DNA of 64,000 bases from Shewanella oneidensis MR-1 (GTDB lineage Bacteria; Pseudomonadota; Gammaproteobacteria; Enterobacterales; Shewanellaceae), in assembly GCF_000146165.2 (NCBI RefSeq), contig NC_004347.2:744001-808000 (forward strand), read 5' to 3'. The notes beneath the pieces were generated by a model. The model saw only the letters and a program-made list of their open reading frames with translations, had not been told where the DNA came from and did not search any database. A program made the translations under genes and the position numbers. Of this stretch, positions 25,396 through 34,980 are shown piece after piece. Every line of letters starts with the position of its first letter. The first letter of the stretch is position 1.

Positions 25396-27186
25396 TTACA
25401 CCGAAAGGTGTTGTTGCTCATTTTGTATGCGCCACAATTTGGCATAAAGACCATCCTGCGCTAATAACGAAGAGTGATTCCCCTGCTCGACAATTTCCCC
25501 TTTGCTTAAAACAACGATTTGATCAGCATCGACAATAGTCGACAATCTATGTGCTACGACTAAGCTAGTATGCCCTTTAGCCACCTCACGCAAGGCTGAT
25601 AAAATCGCCTGCTCGGAGCGGCTGTCTAGGGATGAGGTCGCCTCATCAAACACTAACACTGGGGAGCCTTTTAAGATTGCTCGAGCAATCGCAACTCGTT
25701 GTTTTTCGCCACCTGACAGTTTTAATCCCCGCTCGCCCACTTTGGTATCCCACCCTTGTGAAAGTGATGCGATAAAATCCTCTAAATGAGCAAGTTTAAT
25801 GGCATGACGCACATCGTCATCACTTGCATTGGGGCGGCCATAGCGTATGTTCTCAACTAAAGAATCATTAAATAACACAGTATCTTGCGGCACTATTGCA
25901 ATAGCCCTGCGTAGCGCATCTTGGGTTAACTGGCGAATATCTTGCCCATCAATCAAAATACGCCCTTGTTCTACATCGTAAAAACGGAACAATAGCTTGA
26001 TTAATGTGGATTTTCCTGCGCCGCTATCCCCAACTACGGCCACCTTTTTACCCGCCGCAACCTTAAAACTAACATTACGCAATATGGGCCTATCATCGTA
26101 GCTAAAACTCACATTCTCAAAACTGAGCTCGCCTCGCTTAGGTTCAAAATCCAATGCATCGGGTTTATCGACTATGCTGGGGTGCTTATCCAGCAGGCTA
26201 AACATACGTTCGATATTGGCAAGTGCGCCACGGATTTCGCGATAGACAAAACCTAAAAAATTCAGAGGCATAAACAGCTGCATCATAAAAGCGTTTATCA
26301 GTACAAAGTCCCCTAAGGTCATCTCATTATGGGTGACTTTATAGGCTGCTAATGCCATCATCGCTGTCATCGCTATAGCAATAATTAACGCCTGACCACC
26401 ATTAAGGGCAAAAAGCGATAAACGATTTTTACGCTTCGCGACTTCCCATTGGTCTAGGGCTTGATCGTATCTTTCCGATTCATATTTCTCATTATTAAAA
26501 TACTTCACGGTTTCATAGTTCAGTAGGCTATCAATCGCGCGGGTATTGGAGAGGGAGTCAGCTTTAGCTGCATCACGGACATATTCGGTGCGCCACTCAG
26601 TGGCAATGACCGAAAACCAAATATAGGCTAGCACAGAGATAAAAGTGATAGATGCAAACGCAACACCATAATTAAAAAAGAAAATGCCGATCACCATGGC
26701 GATTTCTAACAGGGTTGGCACTATGTTAAATACCATAAACCGCATCAAAAAACTCACCCCACTGGTGCCGCGTTCAATATCCCGCGATAAACCACCGGTT
26801 CGGCGCTCAAGGTGAAAATCCAAATCAAGTCGATGCAAGTGGTCGAACACCGCCAGACCTAAACGACGAATGGCGCGCTCCGTCACTCGGCCAAATAGGG
26901 TGTCGCGGATTTCCCCCGTGATAACCGTCAGCAGGCGGACGGCGCCATAGGCCAGCACTAATCCTATGGGAACACTCAACGTCTGCGCTGTTTTATTGGC
27001 ATCTAAAGTATCGACGACGTCTTTAAGAATAAAAGGTAAACCCACACTGGCGAGCTTAGCGACGATAAGGCAAGACATGGCTAATGCCACCCGCCCTTTA
27101 TATTCAAGCAAATAGGGCCAAAGTAACTTAATCACATGCCAATTGAGCTTATCGATGGGACCTTCAAAATACAGTGTTGGGCGCAT
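25396..27186 (-). CDS. ATM1/HMT1-type ABC exporter (half transporter)
   Basis: A 596-residue ABC half transporter, which works as a homodimer in the inner membrane. Six helices occupy about residues 30-310. The segment NYETVKYFNNE (residues 223-233) is diagnostic of the ATM1/HMT1 group, which exports glutathione conjugates or glutathione-bound metals. Walker A is GDSGAGKST (386-394), the signature LSGGEKQRVAIARAI, Walker B PVLVFDEATSSLD and the switch His in VVAHRLST. All catalytic residues are present. ATG 27186 is used. It is monocistronic. Confidence 0.92.
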   Translation of the reverse strand: MRPTLYFEGPIDKLNWHVIKLLWPYLLEYKGRVALAMSCLIVAKLASVGLPFILKDVVDTLDANKTAQTLSVPIGLVLAYGAVRLLTVITGEIRDTLFGRVTERAIRRLGLAVFDHLHRLDLDFHLERRTGGLSRDIERGTSGVSFLMRFMVFNIVPTLLEIAMVIGIFFFNYGVAFASITFISVLAYIWFSVIATEWRTEYVRDAAKADSLSNTRAIDSLLNYETVKYFNNEKYESERYDQALDQWEVAKRKNRLSLFALNGGQALIIAIAMTAMMALAAYKVTHNEMTLGDFVLINAFMMQLFMPLNFLGFVYREIRGALANIERMFSLLDKHPSIVDKPDALDFEPKRGELSFENVSFSYDDRPILRNVSFKVAAGKKVAVVGDSGAGKSTLIKLLFRFYDVEQGRILIDGQDIRQLTQDALRRAIAIVPQDTVLFNDSLVENIRYGRPNASDDDVRHAIKLAHLEDFIASLSQGWDTKVGERGLKLSGGEKQRVAIARAILKGSPVLVFDEATSSLDSRSEQAILSALREVAKGHTSLVVAHRLSTIVDADQIVVLSKGEIVEQGNHSSLLAQDGLYAKLWRIQNEQQHLSV

Positions 27187-27712
27187 ATATCTAAACCTTT
27201 GCCTGAGTCTGTCAATTGTAACAGCATGGCGAGCACTAAGGTGAAGTAAAACGGTAAAGTTTCAATAAAATCAATCAGATTTTTCTGACAGACAAACAAC
27301 TCAGAGCTTAGCAAAATTAACACGGGTATACCGATGTGCGCAGGTTATCGTCATTCGTTTTTGTAGTGTTTTTAATTGAAATATTCTAAGCAATCTTAGA
27401 CGAGTCTAATCAAGTCACTTAAGTATAAAAATGTCACACTAACGACTGACATCAAGATATATTGCTAAGGGCTTATTAAAGATAAGAAATACTGTCGTAC
27501 CAAGGGTTTTATCCGGATACTGCACGCTAAAATAAGTTATGTCCGTGTTGATTATTTTGTCGGTTTTACCCAAAATGCCCTATGGATTTAAGTTCGTTAG
27601 CAGCAGGATTTGCAAATCTCTGGCCGCAGTTTTGAGCGGGGAAATAAGCCCCCCACTCGTTCTGCGATAACACTAAAAATAATTCAAATATTTCAAGATC
27701 GAAGGATGCTTT
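27187..27712. other. Intergenic region between divergent genes
   Basis: 526 bases hold the promoters of the exporter and of the 58-aa gene. A short GGGG-AAATAAG-CCCC hairpin lies about 75 bases before the 58-aa start. I see no other gene or repeat. Confidence 0.5.
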
Positions 27713-27889
27713 ATGTTGGATTCAGCTAAAGTTCAATACCCGCCATTACCACTGATCCAAACTTGGGTGTGGATGATGATCGAATCAGGGAATCCAGAAA
27801 TTCAGGACAAAGGCCGAAATAACCTCATCGCTGCTTTTGGTAGCTTAGCCAAAGCGAACGAATATTTAGCCCAAATGAGCAAGAAATAA
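27713..27889 (+). CDS. Small conserved protein (58 aa)
   Basis: An open frame of 59 codons with AAGGA eight bases before ATG 27713 and a terminator seven bases after the stop. The product is soluble and helical (LIQTWVWMMIESGNPEIQDK; NNLIAAFGSLAKANEYL), with Trp residues but no Cys. The family is unknown to me. The neat transcription unit makes it a probable real gene, small enough to be missed by automatic callers. Confidence 0.7.
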   Translation: MLDSAKVQYPPLPLIQTWVWMMIESGNPEIQDKGRNNLIAAFGSLAKANEYLAQMSKK

Positions 27890-27895
27890 TAAAAT

Positions 27896-27924
27896 AAAGG
27901 CGCCGGGATAGCGCCTTTGTTTTT
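27896..27924. terminator. Bidirectional terminator between the 58-aa gene and aroG
   Basis: AAAGGCGC (27896-27903) pairs with GCGCCTTT (27911-27918). GTTTTTG follows on the plus strand and ATTTTATT on the minus strand, so it can serve both convergent genes. Confidence 0.85.
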
Positions 27925-27938
27925 GACCTTAAAACACA

Positions 27939-28997
27939 TTAAACCCGCTGACGTCGCTCAACAACACTCTGATTTAGCACAGCTAACAAACGCTCAGAAT
28001 CTTCCCAACCAATACAAGCATCAGTCACACTCTGGCCGTAGCATAACGCTTGGCCCTCGATCAGATCTTGGCGCCCTTCGACTAAGTGGCTTTCAACCAT
28101 CACCCCAAAAATCGCCTGATTGCCCGCCGCGACTTGTTCGGCAACCTCATTGGCCACCACCATTTGCCGCTGATATTGTTTGCTGCTATTGGCATGGCTA
28201 AAGTCGATCATGATGTTGTCGACCAGTTTGGCTTTTTTCAGTTGGTCACTGATTTGGGCGACGTGGCTCGCACTGTAATTCGGCTCTCGGCCGCCGCGAA
28301 GGATGATATGGCAATCTGGGTTGCCTTTAGTGGAGACAATCGCCGAATGGCCAAATTTGGTCACAGATAAAAAGTGATGCGGCGCATTAGCGGCACCAAT
28401 GGCATCGATTGCCACTTTGATTGTGCCGTCTGTGCCATTTTTAAAGCCCACAGGACAAGATAAACCCGAGGCCAGTTCGCGGTGGACTTGTGATTCTGTT
28501 GTGCGGGCACCAATGGCGCCCCAACACATCATATCCGCCACATATTGCGGAGTAATCATGTCGAGGAACTCACCCGCTGTCGGCATGCCTGAATCATTCA
28601 AATCGACCAAGAGTTTACGCGCTGTTCGCAAACCATCATTCAGTTTGAAACTGTTATCCATGTAAGGATCATTGATCAGCCCCTTCCACCCTACGGTAGT
28701 TCGCGGCTTTTCAAAATACACTCGCATCACAATCTCAAGTTGATCTTGATAGCGCTCTCTAAGGACAACCAATCGCTGACCGTATTCCAGCGCCGCTTTA
28801 GGATCATGAATAGAGCAGGGACCAATGACCACTAATAGGCGATCATCTTCACGAGCGAGAATATTATGGATGCTTTGACGGGCATTAAACACAGTTGCAG
28901 CAGCGTTTTCGGAGGCAGGAAATCGTTCTAGGATCGCAATAGGGGGAAGTAACTCTTTAACTTCATTAATGCGAACGTCATCATTTTGGTAATACAT
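27939..28997 (-). CDS. aroG: 3-deoxy-7-phosphoheptulonate synthase (DAHP synthase)
   Basis: A 352-residue enzyme for the first step of the shikimate pathway, joining phosphoenolpyruvate and erythrose 4-phosphate. It matches E. coli AroG along its whole length: the N-terminal YYQNDDVRI regulatory segment, LLVVIGPCSIHDP, the substrate-binding EKPRTTVGWKGLINDP, GARTTESQVHRELASGLSCPVGFKNGTDG (split between binding residues and the metal site) and SVTKFGHSAIV. The N-terminus with NDD and the whole profile resemble the Phe-inhibited isoform more than AroF or AroH, although inhibitor specificity cannot be proven by eye. No TyrR box was found. Confidence 0.93.
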   Translation of the reverse strand: MYYQNDDVRINEVKELLPPIAILERFPASENAAATVFNARQSIHNILAREDDRLLVVIGPCSIHDPKAALEYGQRLVVLRERYQDQLEIVMRVYFEKPRTTVGWKGLINDPYMDNSFKLNDGLRTARKLLVDLNDSGMPTAGEFLDMITPQYVADMMCWGAIGARTTESQVHRELASGLSCPVGFKNGTDGTIKVAIDAIGAANAPHHFLSVTKFGHSAIVSTKGNPDCHIILRGGREPNYSASHVAQISDQLKKAKLVDNIMIDFSHANSSKQYQRQMVVANEVAEQVAAGNQAIFGVMVESHLVEGRQDLIEGQALCYGQSVTDACIGWEDSERLLAVLNQSVVERRQRV

Positions 28998-29233
28998 TAT
29001 TTACTGCTCCAACTCTGGTGTTTAGGCTATCTTCATCGCTGCAATAGGGGATCTCAACTGCAATACTGAGTTCAATTTATCCAGTCTGCGCCGCTAATGC
29101 AACCAAGTTGTCTGTATTTCCAAAAATCAGATATAACGTATTGTTTTAACATATTTTTAAAATTTAAAGTTCAAATATTCCAACATGATAGTCGCAAGGA
29201 CGTCGATAAGGTGTTTTAACACACGCCAAAGCA

Positions 29234-30421
29234 TTAGTGTTGCCGCATTGCCTGCAACTTTGCTTGACAGCGATGTTTATCTGCGGCCTCGCGACTGAGC
29301 GCCAGTGCTTTTTCCATATTCTGTTTGGCCCGCTTTTCATCGCCAAGTGCCCAATAAGTACGAGACAAGCCAAAGAAAAACTCATGACGATAATCAGCCT
29401 TATCGACCGCCCTTTGATACCACGCGAGCGCTTCACGGTATTGATGCTCATCATAGGCCTGCTCGCCCATATCGTAGTAGTAATAAGGGTTACGAATACG
29501 TGCTAATTCAAGCTTTTTATGTATTTGCGCCCATTCCTCTAAGCGACCTTGATTATCGAGGATAACGGCTAAATTGAAGAGTGTTGTCATATCATCAGGA
29601 TCAAACTTGAGGGCATAGCGATAAACCTGCTCGGCACGCTTTTCATCGCCCTTGTGGCGATAAATTACGGCTAAGGTATTGAGTGCTGGACTAAAATGCC
29701 CTGATTTCAAGCCTGCTTTGACTAAGGCGTAAGCGTGATCTAAATCCCCTTCCACCAAGGATTCTGCGGCCATATTGTTATAAAACATGGCCGTTAAGGT
29801 CTGACGGTTAATTTGTACTTTTGCGAGCCCGCGCAGTGCCCGCTCGGGCATAAAATCGACCAAAATAGCATGGGTTGAGACATAAACAGTGTGCACACTT
29901 TGTGCTGGCAACAAACGTAGATTGACATGCCCATTGATCAGGTAAAAATCCCCCTGCTTATCCCAGACAGGTTCAATCGCAATATCCTGAAACTCAGTGC
30001 CAATATTAAAAATGTCTGCCAATGCCGATGTCATCACCACCAGCGACATACAGTTTCCAGCTCGCTGCTCGAAGGTTTCGCTGGCGGTTTGCGTCAAATT
30101 ATCTTGATAGCGAAAATCACTGTGACCATTGCTTTGGTTGGCATTGATATAGCTGGCCAACCATTCATGCACCGCTAGAGGATTTTTAGTTGAAATGGCG
30201 TAGCGATCATAAGTTCGCTTAACATCAACCGCCACAGAGGAGGGGAGGCTGAAAATATCTTCGACACTGGGGATATTGGTCACAGGTTTAAATAACGAAT
30301 CGTCAAACAGGGCATCAACCTCGATTGCTGTCGGCTCAAGTGGCGTCGAACTACAACTCCATAATTGACTGAGTAATAAGCCGCAAATCATACCGCGAGA
30401 AATGGCGCGCAGTTGTATCAT
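29234..30421 (-). CDS. TPR-repeat lipoprotein with transglutaminase-like segment
   Basis: A 395-residue lipoprotein (lipobox LWSC, residues about 20-23). The first half carries EQRAGNCMSLVVMTSALADIFN and GHVNLRLL, a Cys...His arrangement like the transglutaminase/cysteine-protease fold. The second half (residues about 215-385) holds at least four tetratricopeptide repeats (ALNTLAVIYRHKGDEKRAEQVYRYAL, FNLAVILDNQGRLEEW, YDMGEQAYDEHQYREALAWYQRAV, FGLSRTYWALGDEKRAKQNM are recognisable units). It is probably a scaffold at the envelope. The 115-aa secreted protein upstream on the same strand may share its transcript. Confidence 0.82.
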   Translation of the reverse strand: MIQLRAISRGMICGLLLSQLWSCSSTPLEPTAIEVDALFDDSLFKPVTNIPSVEDIFSLPSSVAVDVKRTYDRYAISTKNPLAVHEWLASYINANQSNGHSDFRYQDNLTQTASETFEQRAGNCMSLVVMTSALADIFNIGTEFQDIAIEPVWDKQGDFYLINGHVNLRLLPAQSVHTVYVSTHAILVDFMPERALRGLAKVQINRQTLTAMFYNNMAAESLVEGDLDHAYALVKAGLKSGHFSPALNTLAVIYRHKGDEKRAEQVYRYALKFDPDDMTTLFNLAVILDNQGRLEEWAQIHKKLELARIRNPYYYYDMGEQAYDEHQYREALAWYQRAVDKADYRHEFFFGLSRTYWALGDEKRAKQNMEKALALSREAADKHRCQAKLQAMRQH

Positions 30422-30550
30422 GATACGTCCCCCAGACCATAAAGCTCCTATTTGAGCTTATTACTCTTGGCCAAAAAGACGCCATTAAATGGTGACAAAA
30501 TATGAATGCATGCTGCGGCATATTCCACGAAAGCGCAGCATCTGTAAGTG

Positions 30551-30898
30551 TTAATTTTGCCCGGGAGGATCAACCTTGATAAACACATCCTGCTGCTGAT
30601 AACGGTAAGGACGATAGTTATCTTGACCACAGCGAAAGTAACGATATGGCTGCATCTGCACGATACACCCAAGGGGCAAGGCCTGAAGAATTTGAATCTG
30701 TTCCTGTCTTCTCAAGGATTCTTGCCATTCATAATCTTTAAACACTTGATCGCGCACGGCAAAAGCATCAAAAGGCTCATTAGAGCGAGTCACCACCACT
30801 TGCCCCGCCCATGCGGGCAGCCCTATAAGGGCGCAGAGGATACCGCCCAATAGGCATGTACGCTTAAATGTTGCTGCTGGATAAGGTCTTAGGCGCAT
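30551..30898 (-). CDS. Secreted hypothetical protein (115 aa)
   Basis: A 115-residue protein starting at ATG 30898 with AGGGAG upstream. A signal peptide (TCLLGGILCALIGLPAWA, cleavage near residue 31) leads into VVVTRSNEPFDAFAVRDQVFKDYEW. The mature part is rich in Tyr, Gln and Arg (YRYFRCGQDNYRPYRYQQQD) with two Cys that may form a disulfide. Family unknown. It lies between amt and the TPR lipoprotein on the same strand. Confidence 0.65.
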   Translation of the reverse strand: MRLRPYPAATFKRTCLLGGILCALIGLPAWAGQVVVTRSNEPFDAFAVRDQVFKDYEWQESLRRQEQIQILQALPLGCIVQMQPYRYFRCGQDNYRPYRYQQQDVFIKVDPPGQN

Positions 30899-30935
30899 TG
30901 GCAGCTCCCTGTGGTGTAGTAATTCTGTTAACAAC

Positions 30936-30966
30936 CCATAAAAAAGCAGAGCCTTGGCTCTGCTTT
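30936..30966 (-). terminator. Terminator of glnK-amt
   Basis: AAAGCAGAGCC (30943-30953) pairs with GGCTCTGCTTT (30956-30966). On the minus strand the stem runs into TTTTTT. Confidence 0.88.
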
Positions 30967-31007
30967 ACTATCCTCTCGATTGAGTGTTCAAGTCAAATCA
31001 ACTGGAG

Positions 31008-32258
31008 TTAACCCGCGCTTTTCACTGTAACAAACTCAGGATATGCGTCGATACCACAGTCAGAAGCGTCCATACCATTGTATTCTTCTTCCTCTGAGAC
31101 ACGGATACCCATGGTCATCTTCAGTACAAACCACACTGCAAAAGAGGCGCTAAATACCCAAGCAAAGATAATCGCTGCACCGGTTAATTGCGCGGTAATG
31201 GTCGCATTGGCATTTGATAACGGCACGCACATTAAACCGAGGAAACCCGCCACGCCGTGCACCGAAATCGCACCAACAGGATCATCGATCTTAATGCGAT
31301 CTAAGCCCACAATTGAGAACACCACTAAACCGCCAGCCACTAAGCCAATCACACCCGCCATTAATAGTGAAGGCGATAAAGGATCGGCCGTGATCGCCAC
31401 TAAACCCGCCAGAATACCGTTGAGGATCATGGTTAAATCGGCTTTACCCCAAATCATTTTGCACACGATAAGGGCAGAGATTGCACCCAAAGCGGCCGCG
31501 GTATTGGTGTTAACAAACACTTTAGCAACTGCGCTTGCGTTAGCCGCATCTGACACCATCAACTGCGAGCCACCGTTAAAGCCGAACCAACCCATCCACA
31601 GAATAAACATCCCTAAAGTTGCCATCGGTAAGTTAGAGCCAGGAATAGGATTTACTTGGCCGTTAGGACCATATTTACCTTTACGCGCCCCCAGTAATAA
31701 TACCCCAGCGATAGCGGCTGCTGCGCCAGTCATATGCACAATACCGCTGCCCGCAAAGTCTACGAATCCTAAGCTTGCGATAAAACCTTTACCCCAAGTC
31801 CAGTAACCTTCAACAGGATAGATAATGCCAGTCATCACCACGGAGAAGACAAGGAATGCCCACAACTTCATCCGCTCCGCCACTGCGCCAGAGACAATCG
31901 ACATTGCCGTGGCCACAAACACCACTTGGAAGAAAAAGTCAGATTCTAAGGCATGGTTAGCATCAGCAGCTTGAGAACCAATCAAGGTCCCAAACGACGG
32001 TAACCAACCCCCTTCAGCGTTATCAACATACATAATGTTGTAACCAACCAATAAATACATCACACAGGCAATCGCATATAACACCACGTTTTTAGTTAAA
32101 ATTTCGGTGGTGTTTTTTGAGCGCACTAATCCCGCTTCGAGCATGGCAAAACCCGCTGCCATCCACATGACTAAAGCGCCGGAGATCAAAAAATAAAAGG
32201 TATCGAGTGCAAAGCGTAATTCAGAGACTGTCACGCCTAATTTTGTTAGTTCTTCCAT
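31008..32258 (-). CDS. amt: Ammonium transporter
   Basis: A 416-residue inner-membrane ammonium channel of the AmtB family, with about eleven hydrophobic helices. Family landmarks include MWMAAGFAMLEAGLVRSKN near the N-terminus, GFVDFAGSGIVHMTGAAAA with the first pore His, and SVHGVAGFLGLM with the second pore His. ATG 32258 (MEELTKLGV) has GGGGGCGG upstream; the longer frame is discarded. There is no cleaved signal peptide, unlike E. coli AmtB. It follows glnK by ten bases. In this classic pair GlnK blocks Amt when nitrogen is plentiful. Confidence 0.95.
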   Translation of the reverse strand: MEELTKLGVTVSELRFALDTFYFLISGALVMWMAAGFAMLEAGLVRSKNTTEILTKNVVLYAIACVMYLLVGYNIMYVDNAEGGWLPSFGTLIGSQAADANHALESDFFFQVVFVATAMSIVSGAVAERMKLWAFLVFSVVMTGIIYPVEGYWTWGKGFIASLGFVDFAGSGIVHMTGAAAAIAGVLLLGARKGKYGPNGQVNPIPGSNLPMATLGMFILWMGWFGFNGGSQLMVSDAANASAVAKVFVNTNTAAALGAISALIVCKMIWGKADLTMILNGILAGLVAITADPLSPSLLMAGVIGLVAGGLVVFSIVGLDRIKIDDPVGAISVHGVAGFLGLMCVPLSNANATITAQLTGAAIIFAWVFSASFAVWFVLKMTMGIRVSEEEEYNGMDASDCGIDAYPEFVTVKSAG

Positions 32259-32268
32259 CTTCCGCCCC

Positions 32269-32658
<390 letters not shown>

Positions 32659-32732
32659 TCATTAGGCCATATTTTTAATTGCATGATTTATATGGGTTTA
32701 TATAATAATACGGTTTTTAATGTGCCTAAAAA

Positions 32733-32749
32733 TGCACCAGAATTGTGCA
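32733..32749. promoter_or_regulatory. Probable NtrC binding site upstream of glnK
   Basis: TGCACCAGAATTGTGCA is a near-perfect palindrome matching the NtrC half-site TGCAC / GTGCA. It lies about 125 bases before the glnK start, a normal enhancer distance. A sigma-54-like TGGCCTAATGATTGAA (32654-32669, minus strand) lies between, but its -12 element has GA instead of GC. Confidence 0.6.
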
Positions 32750-32915
32750 TCCATTAAAGCAACGCACTTTTTTAGTGAGCAATTTAAGTGCAAGACATAT
32801 TCGACTTTTGCCCTATTGGTGAGGTTGGCCAATTAGGGTTTACTAACAGTGCAAAAAACAAACAGAGCGATCGCCAAACGACGCCTTTATTCCACCCGCG
32901 CAGAAGGAATGTCCG

Positions 32916-33458
32916 ATGTTAAAACCCGAAGAATGTGTACTTGTTATCGTCGATGTGCAGGGAAAACTCGCTCAGATCATGGACAACACGGTTAAACTCC
33001 ACCAACAACTGAGTACGCTAATCCAAGGCGCCCAGCTGTTTGAAATCCCCATACTTTGGTTAGAGCAATTGCCAGAGAAACTCGGCGCGACAACTGAAGA
33101 ATTAAAAACCTTGCTCGAACGAAGCAGCTCACCGATTGCCAAGCAACATTTTAGTGGCTGGTACTGTGATGAATTTGCCAATGCATTAACCCAAACACGG
33201 CGCAAGCAAGTATTGCTCGCAGGGATAGAAACCCATGTCTGCGTGTACCAAACCTGCCGTGTTCTACTCGACCAACGCTATTCGGTGCATCTCGTCGCCG
33301 ATGCGGTTTCATCCCGCAGTGCTGACAATAAACTGCTAGGGATCCAAATGATGTCAGCCAAGGGGGCAAGCCTCACCAATGTGGAGTCACTGTTATTTGA
33401 ACTCCAACATCAAGCCCAAGGCGACCGCTTTAAGGCGCTAATAAAATTGATAAAGTAA
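32916..33458 (+). CDS. Isochorismatase-family cysteine hydrolase
   Basis: A 180-residue cytosolic hydrolase. The catalytic triad of the family is visible: Asp in LVIVDVQGKLA, Lys in SSPIAKQHFSG, and the nucleophilic Cys in LLAGIETHVCVYQT, where the cis-peptide precedes Thr-His-Val-Cys. Its length and short insertions resemble YcaC-like or nicotinamidase-related hydrolases, but the substrate cannot be assigned. ATG 32916 has AGAAGGA eight bases upstream. It is divergent from glnK and followed by a hairpin at 33476-33497. Confidence 0.88.
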   Translation: MLKPEECVLVIVDVQGKLAQIMDNTVKLHQQLSTLIQGAQLFEIPILWLEQLPEKLGATTEELKTLLERSSSPIAKQHFSGWYCDEFANALTQTRRKQVLLAGIETHVCVYQTCRVLLDQRYSVHLVADAVSSRSADNKLLGIQMMSAKGASLTNVESLLFELQHQAQGDRFKALIKLIK

Positions 33459-33475
33459 GAACCCATTCTTAAGAC

Positions 33476-33502
33476 CCGCCTTTATTGATAAAGGCGGCTT
33501 TA
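33476..33502 (+). terminator. Hairpin after the isochorismatase-like gene
   Basis: CCGCCTTTAT (33476-33485) pairs with ATAAAGGCGG (33488-33497), followed only by CTTTAG, so it may be a weak terminator. Confidence 0.55.
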
Positions 33503-33631
33503 GAGACTGTAGGAATCCTAGGAACAGAAATACTGAGTTGGAGTAAATTGACTAAGCTTTGCGGTTTACCAGCATACCAACCCCAACTAAAACGATACCG
33601 ATAAGAAACCCTTGAAGTCTAGAAAAAAATA

Positions 33632-33911
33632 ATACCAATCACATTAAATATCTAATCAGTTCAGAGCCTCACAGGCATTTCAATCCAAGGCGCATTGACG
33701 CAGAAATGGTCATTCCCTTTTAAGTCAATGCAACACCGGAGTGGGATGTCTGTGTGGCTCCCAAAGGGCGGCTGATGTTCACTGTATGGCAACGCGCTTT
33801 ATACTGCGTTTAAGGCTTTCGGCAGAGCACCACTATGCCTTCAAAGCCTTCGCCTTGTCTAAAGCGCGTTGAATTCCCGCTGAATGAACAGATATTTAAT
33901 ACGATTGGTAT
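33632..33911. repeat. Inverted-repeat element bounded by ATACCAATC (280 bp)
   Basis: The left end ATACCAATCacATTAAATATCT is mirrored at the right end (gtATTAAATATCT-type inverse, ending GATTGGTAT at 33911). It carries no open gene of note, and its inside includes a small palindromic stretch near 33780-33860. The first 100 bases recur at 47702-47815 upstream of gcvT, so this is a dispersed element, probably a second MITE family. Confidence 0.7.
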
Positions 33912-34042
33912 AACTGCACTGCTGAACATGGCAATTTTGGCGGGATTAATTATGACAGCAAACCTTAATCCTGTGTTTTCGGCAATGGGAGACAAGCATG
34001 CAAATGGCTTATCGCACTACAGCGTAAGCCATCTCGGTTTGC

Positions 34043-34852
34043 TTATTCAGCCTTAATCACAGGCTCCTGCACCAGCAATTGATCATTTTTGTAAACATAA
34101 AGTCTGCCCACGGGACTCTCTTCGGCGCTGAGTACTATCACATCGCAGACATAAAGATAGGGGCCGCTTTTAAACTGGAAGGAATGATTTCCGCCACTGC
34201 CATCGAAGACTAACTTCCCCTTTTTAAGGACTAAATCAGGCTGTTCACTCAGCGATTTCCCCTTCGCCCACGCAGCGTAACGGTATTGGTTATTATCGAT
34301 GGCATCGACACGAATGGTAAATCGCGCGGTTTCCCAGGCGAGTTCTGGACTGATAAATTCCCGCACACTCTCGTGTAAGGTCGATTTTTGCTGCGCGATC
34401 AGCTCGTCTCTTAGTTTGGCTTCTTCTGGACTTTGATAATTGATGCCTGAGATTTTGCCATCAAAATCCAACCAAACACTGCCATGGTTAAGCATAATGC
34501 CACGCCAGCCCATAGTGTCCCAATTGCTCTCGGTTGTAGAGTTAGCAATTTCAGACAGCAATTTGCTATCAAACACTTGCACAAATCGCTCTAACATTTG
34601 CTGGGAACTTTGCACATCGGGGAGCGGATATTCCCGCTTGAGGGGATACGCAATCTGTTTAGCAATGGCCTGACGATCTCCAGCCTTCGCCGCGTCAATC
34701 AGCGCCTGCACTTTGGGCACATATTCCGCATCTAATGCGGCCAGCGCCAGTGGCGAAGTGCTCAGACTCCCTAGCAACAAGCCCGCAAAAAGCCCTAAAC
34801 GGGAGAGTCGATTTACTGAAGAAAATGCTCGATAAAACTGGGCATAAGGCAT
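34043..34852 (-). CDS. Secreted hypothetical protein (269 aa)
   Basis: A 269-residue protein with a signal peptide (LGLFAGLLLGSLSTSPLALA, about residues 19-38). The mature part begins with a helical region (YVPKVQALIDAAKAGDRQAIAKQIAYPLKREYPLPDVQS), resembling dimeric stress-type lids. It then has beta-rich stretches, including WDTMGWRGIMLNHGSVWLDFDGKISGINY, with no obvious catalytic motif. Family not recognised. ATG 34852 has AAGGA upstream; the frame to 34921 is a spurious extension. Confidence 0.7.
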   Translation of the reverse strand: MPYAQFYRAFSSVNRLSRLGLFAGLLLGSLSTSPLALAALDAEYVPKVQALIDAAKAGDRQAIAKQIAYPLKREYPLPDVQSSQQMLERFVQVFDSKLLSEIANSTTESNWDTMGWRGIMLNHGSVWLDFDGKISGINYQSPEEAKLRDELIAQQKSTLHESVREFISPELAWETARFTIRVDAIDNNQYRYAAWAKGKSLSEQPDLVLKKGKLVFDGSGGNHSFQFKSGPYLYVCDVIVLSAEESPVGRLYVYKNDQLLVQEPVIKAE

Positions 34853-34980
34853 GGTTAATTCCTTTAAAGTCAAAACATCCAAATTAAGGCTTGGCAAGGA
34901 TACCATAGTGAGGCGAAACACATGTAATCACCCCAGCATTATCGAATCAATTCCTTACGCCAGAGTCGTCCAAAGCAGCT

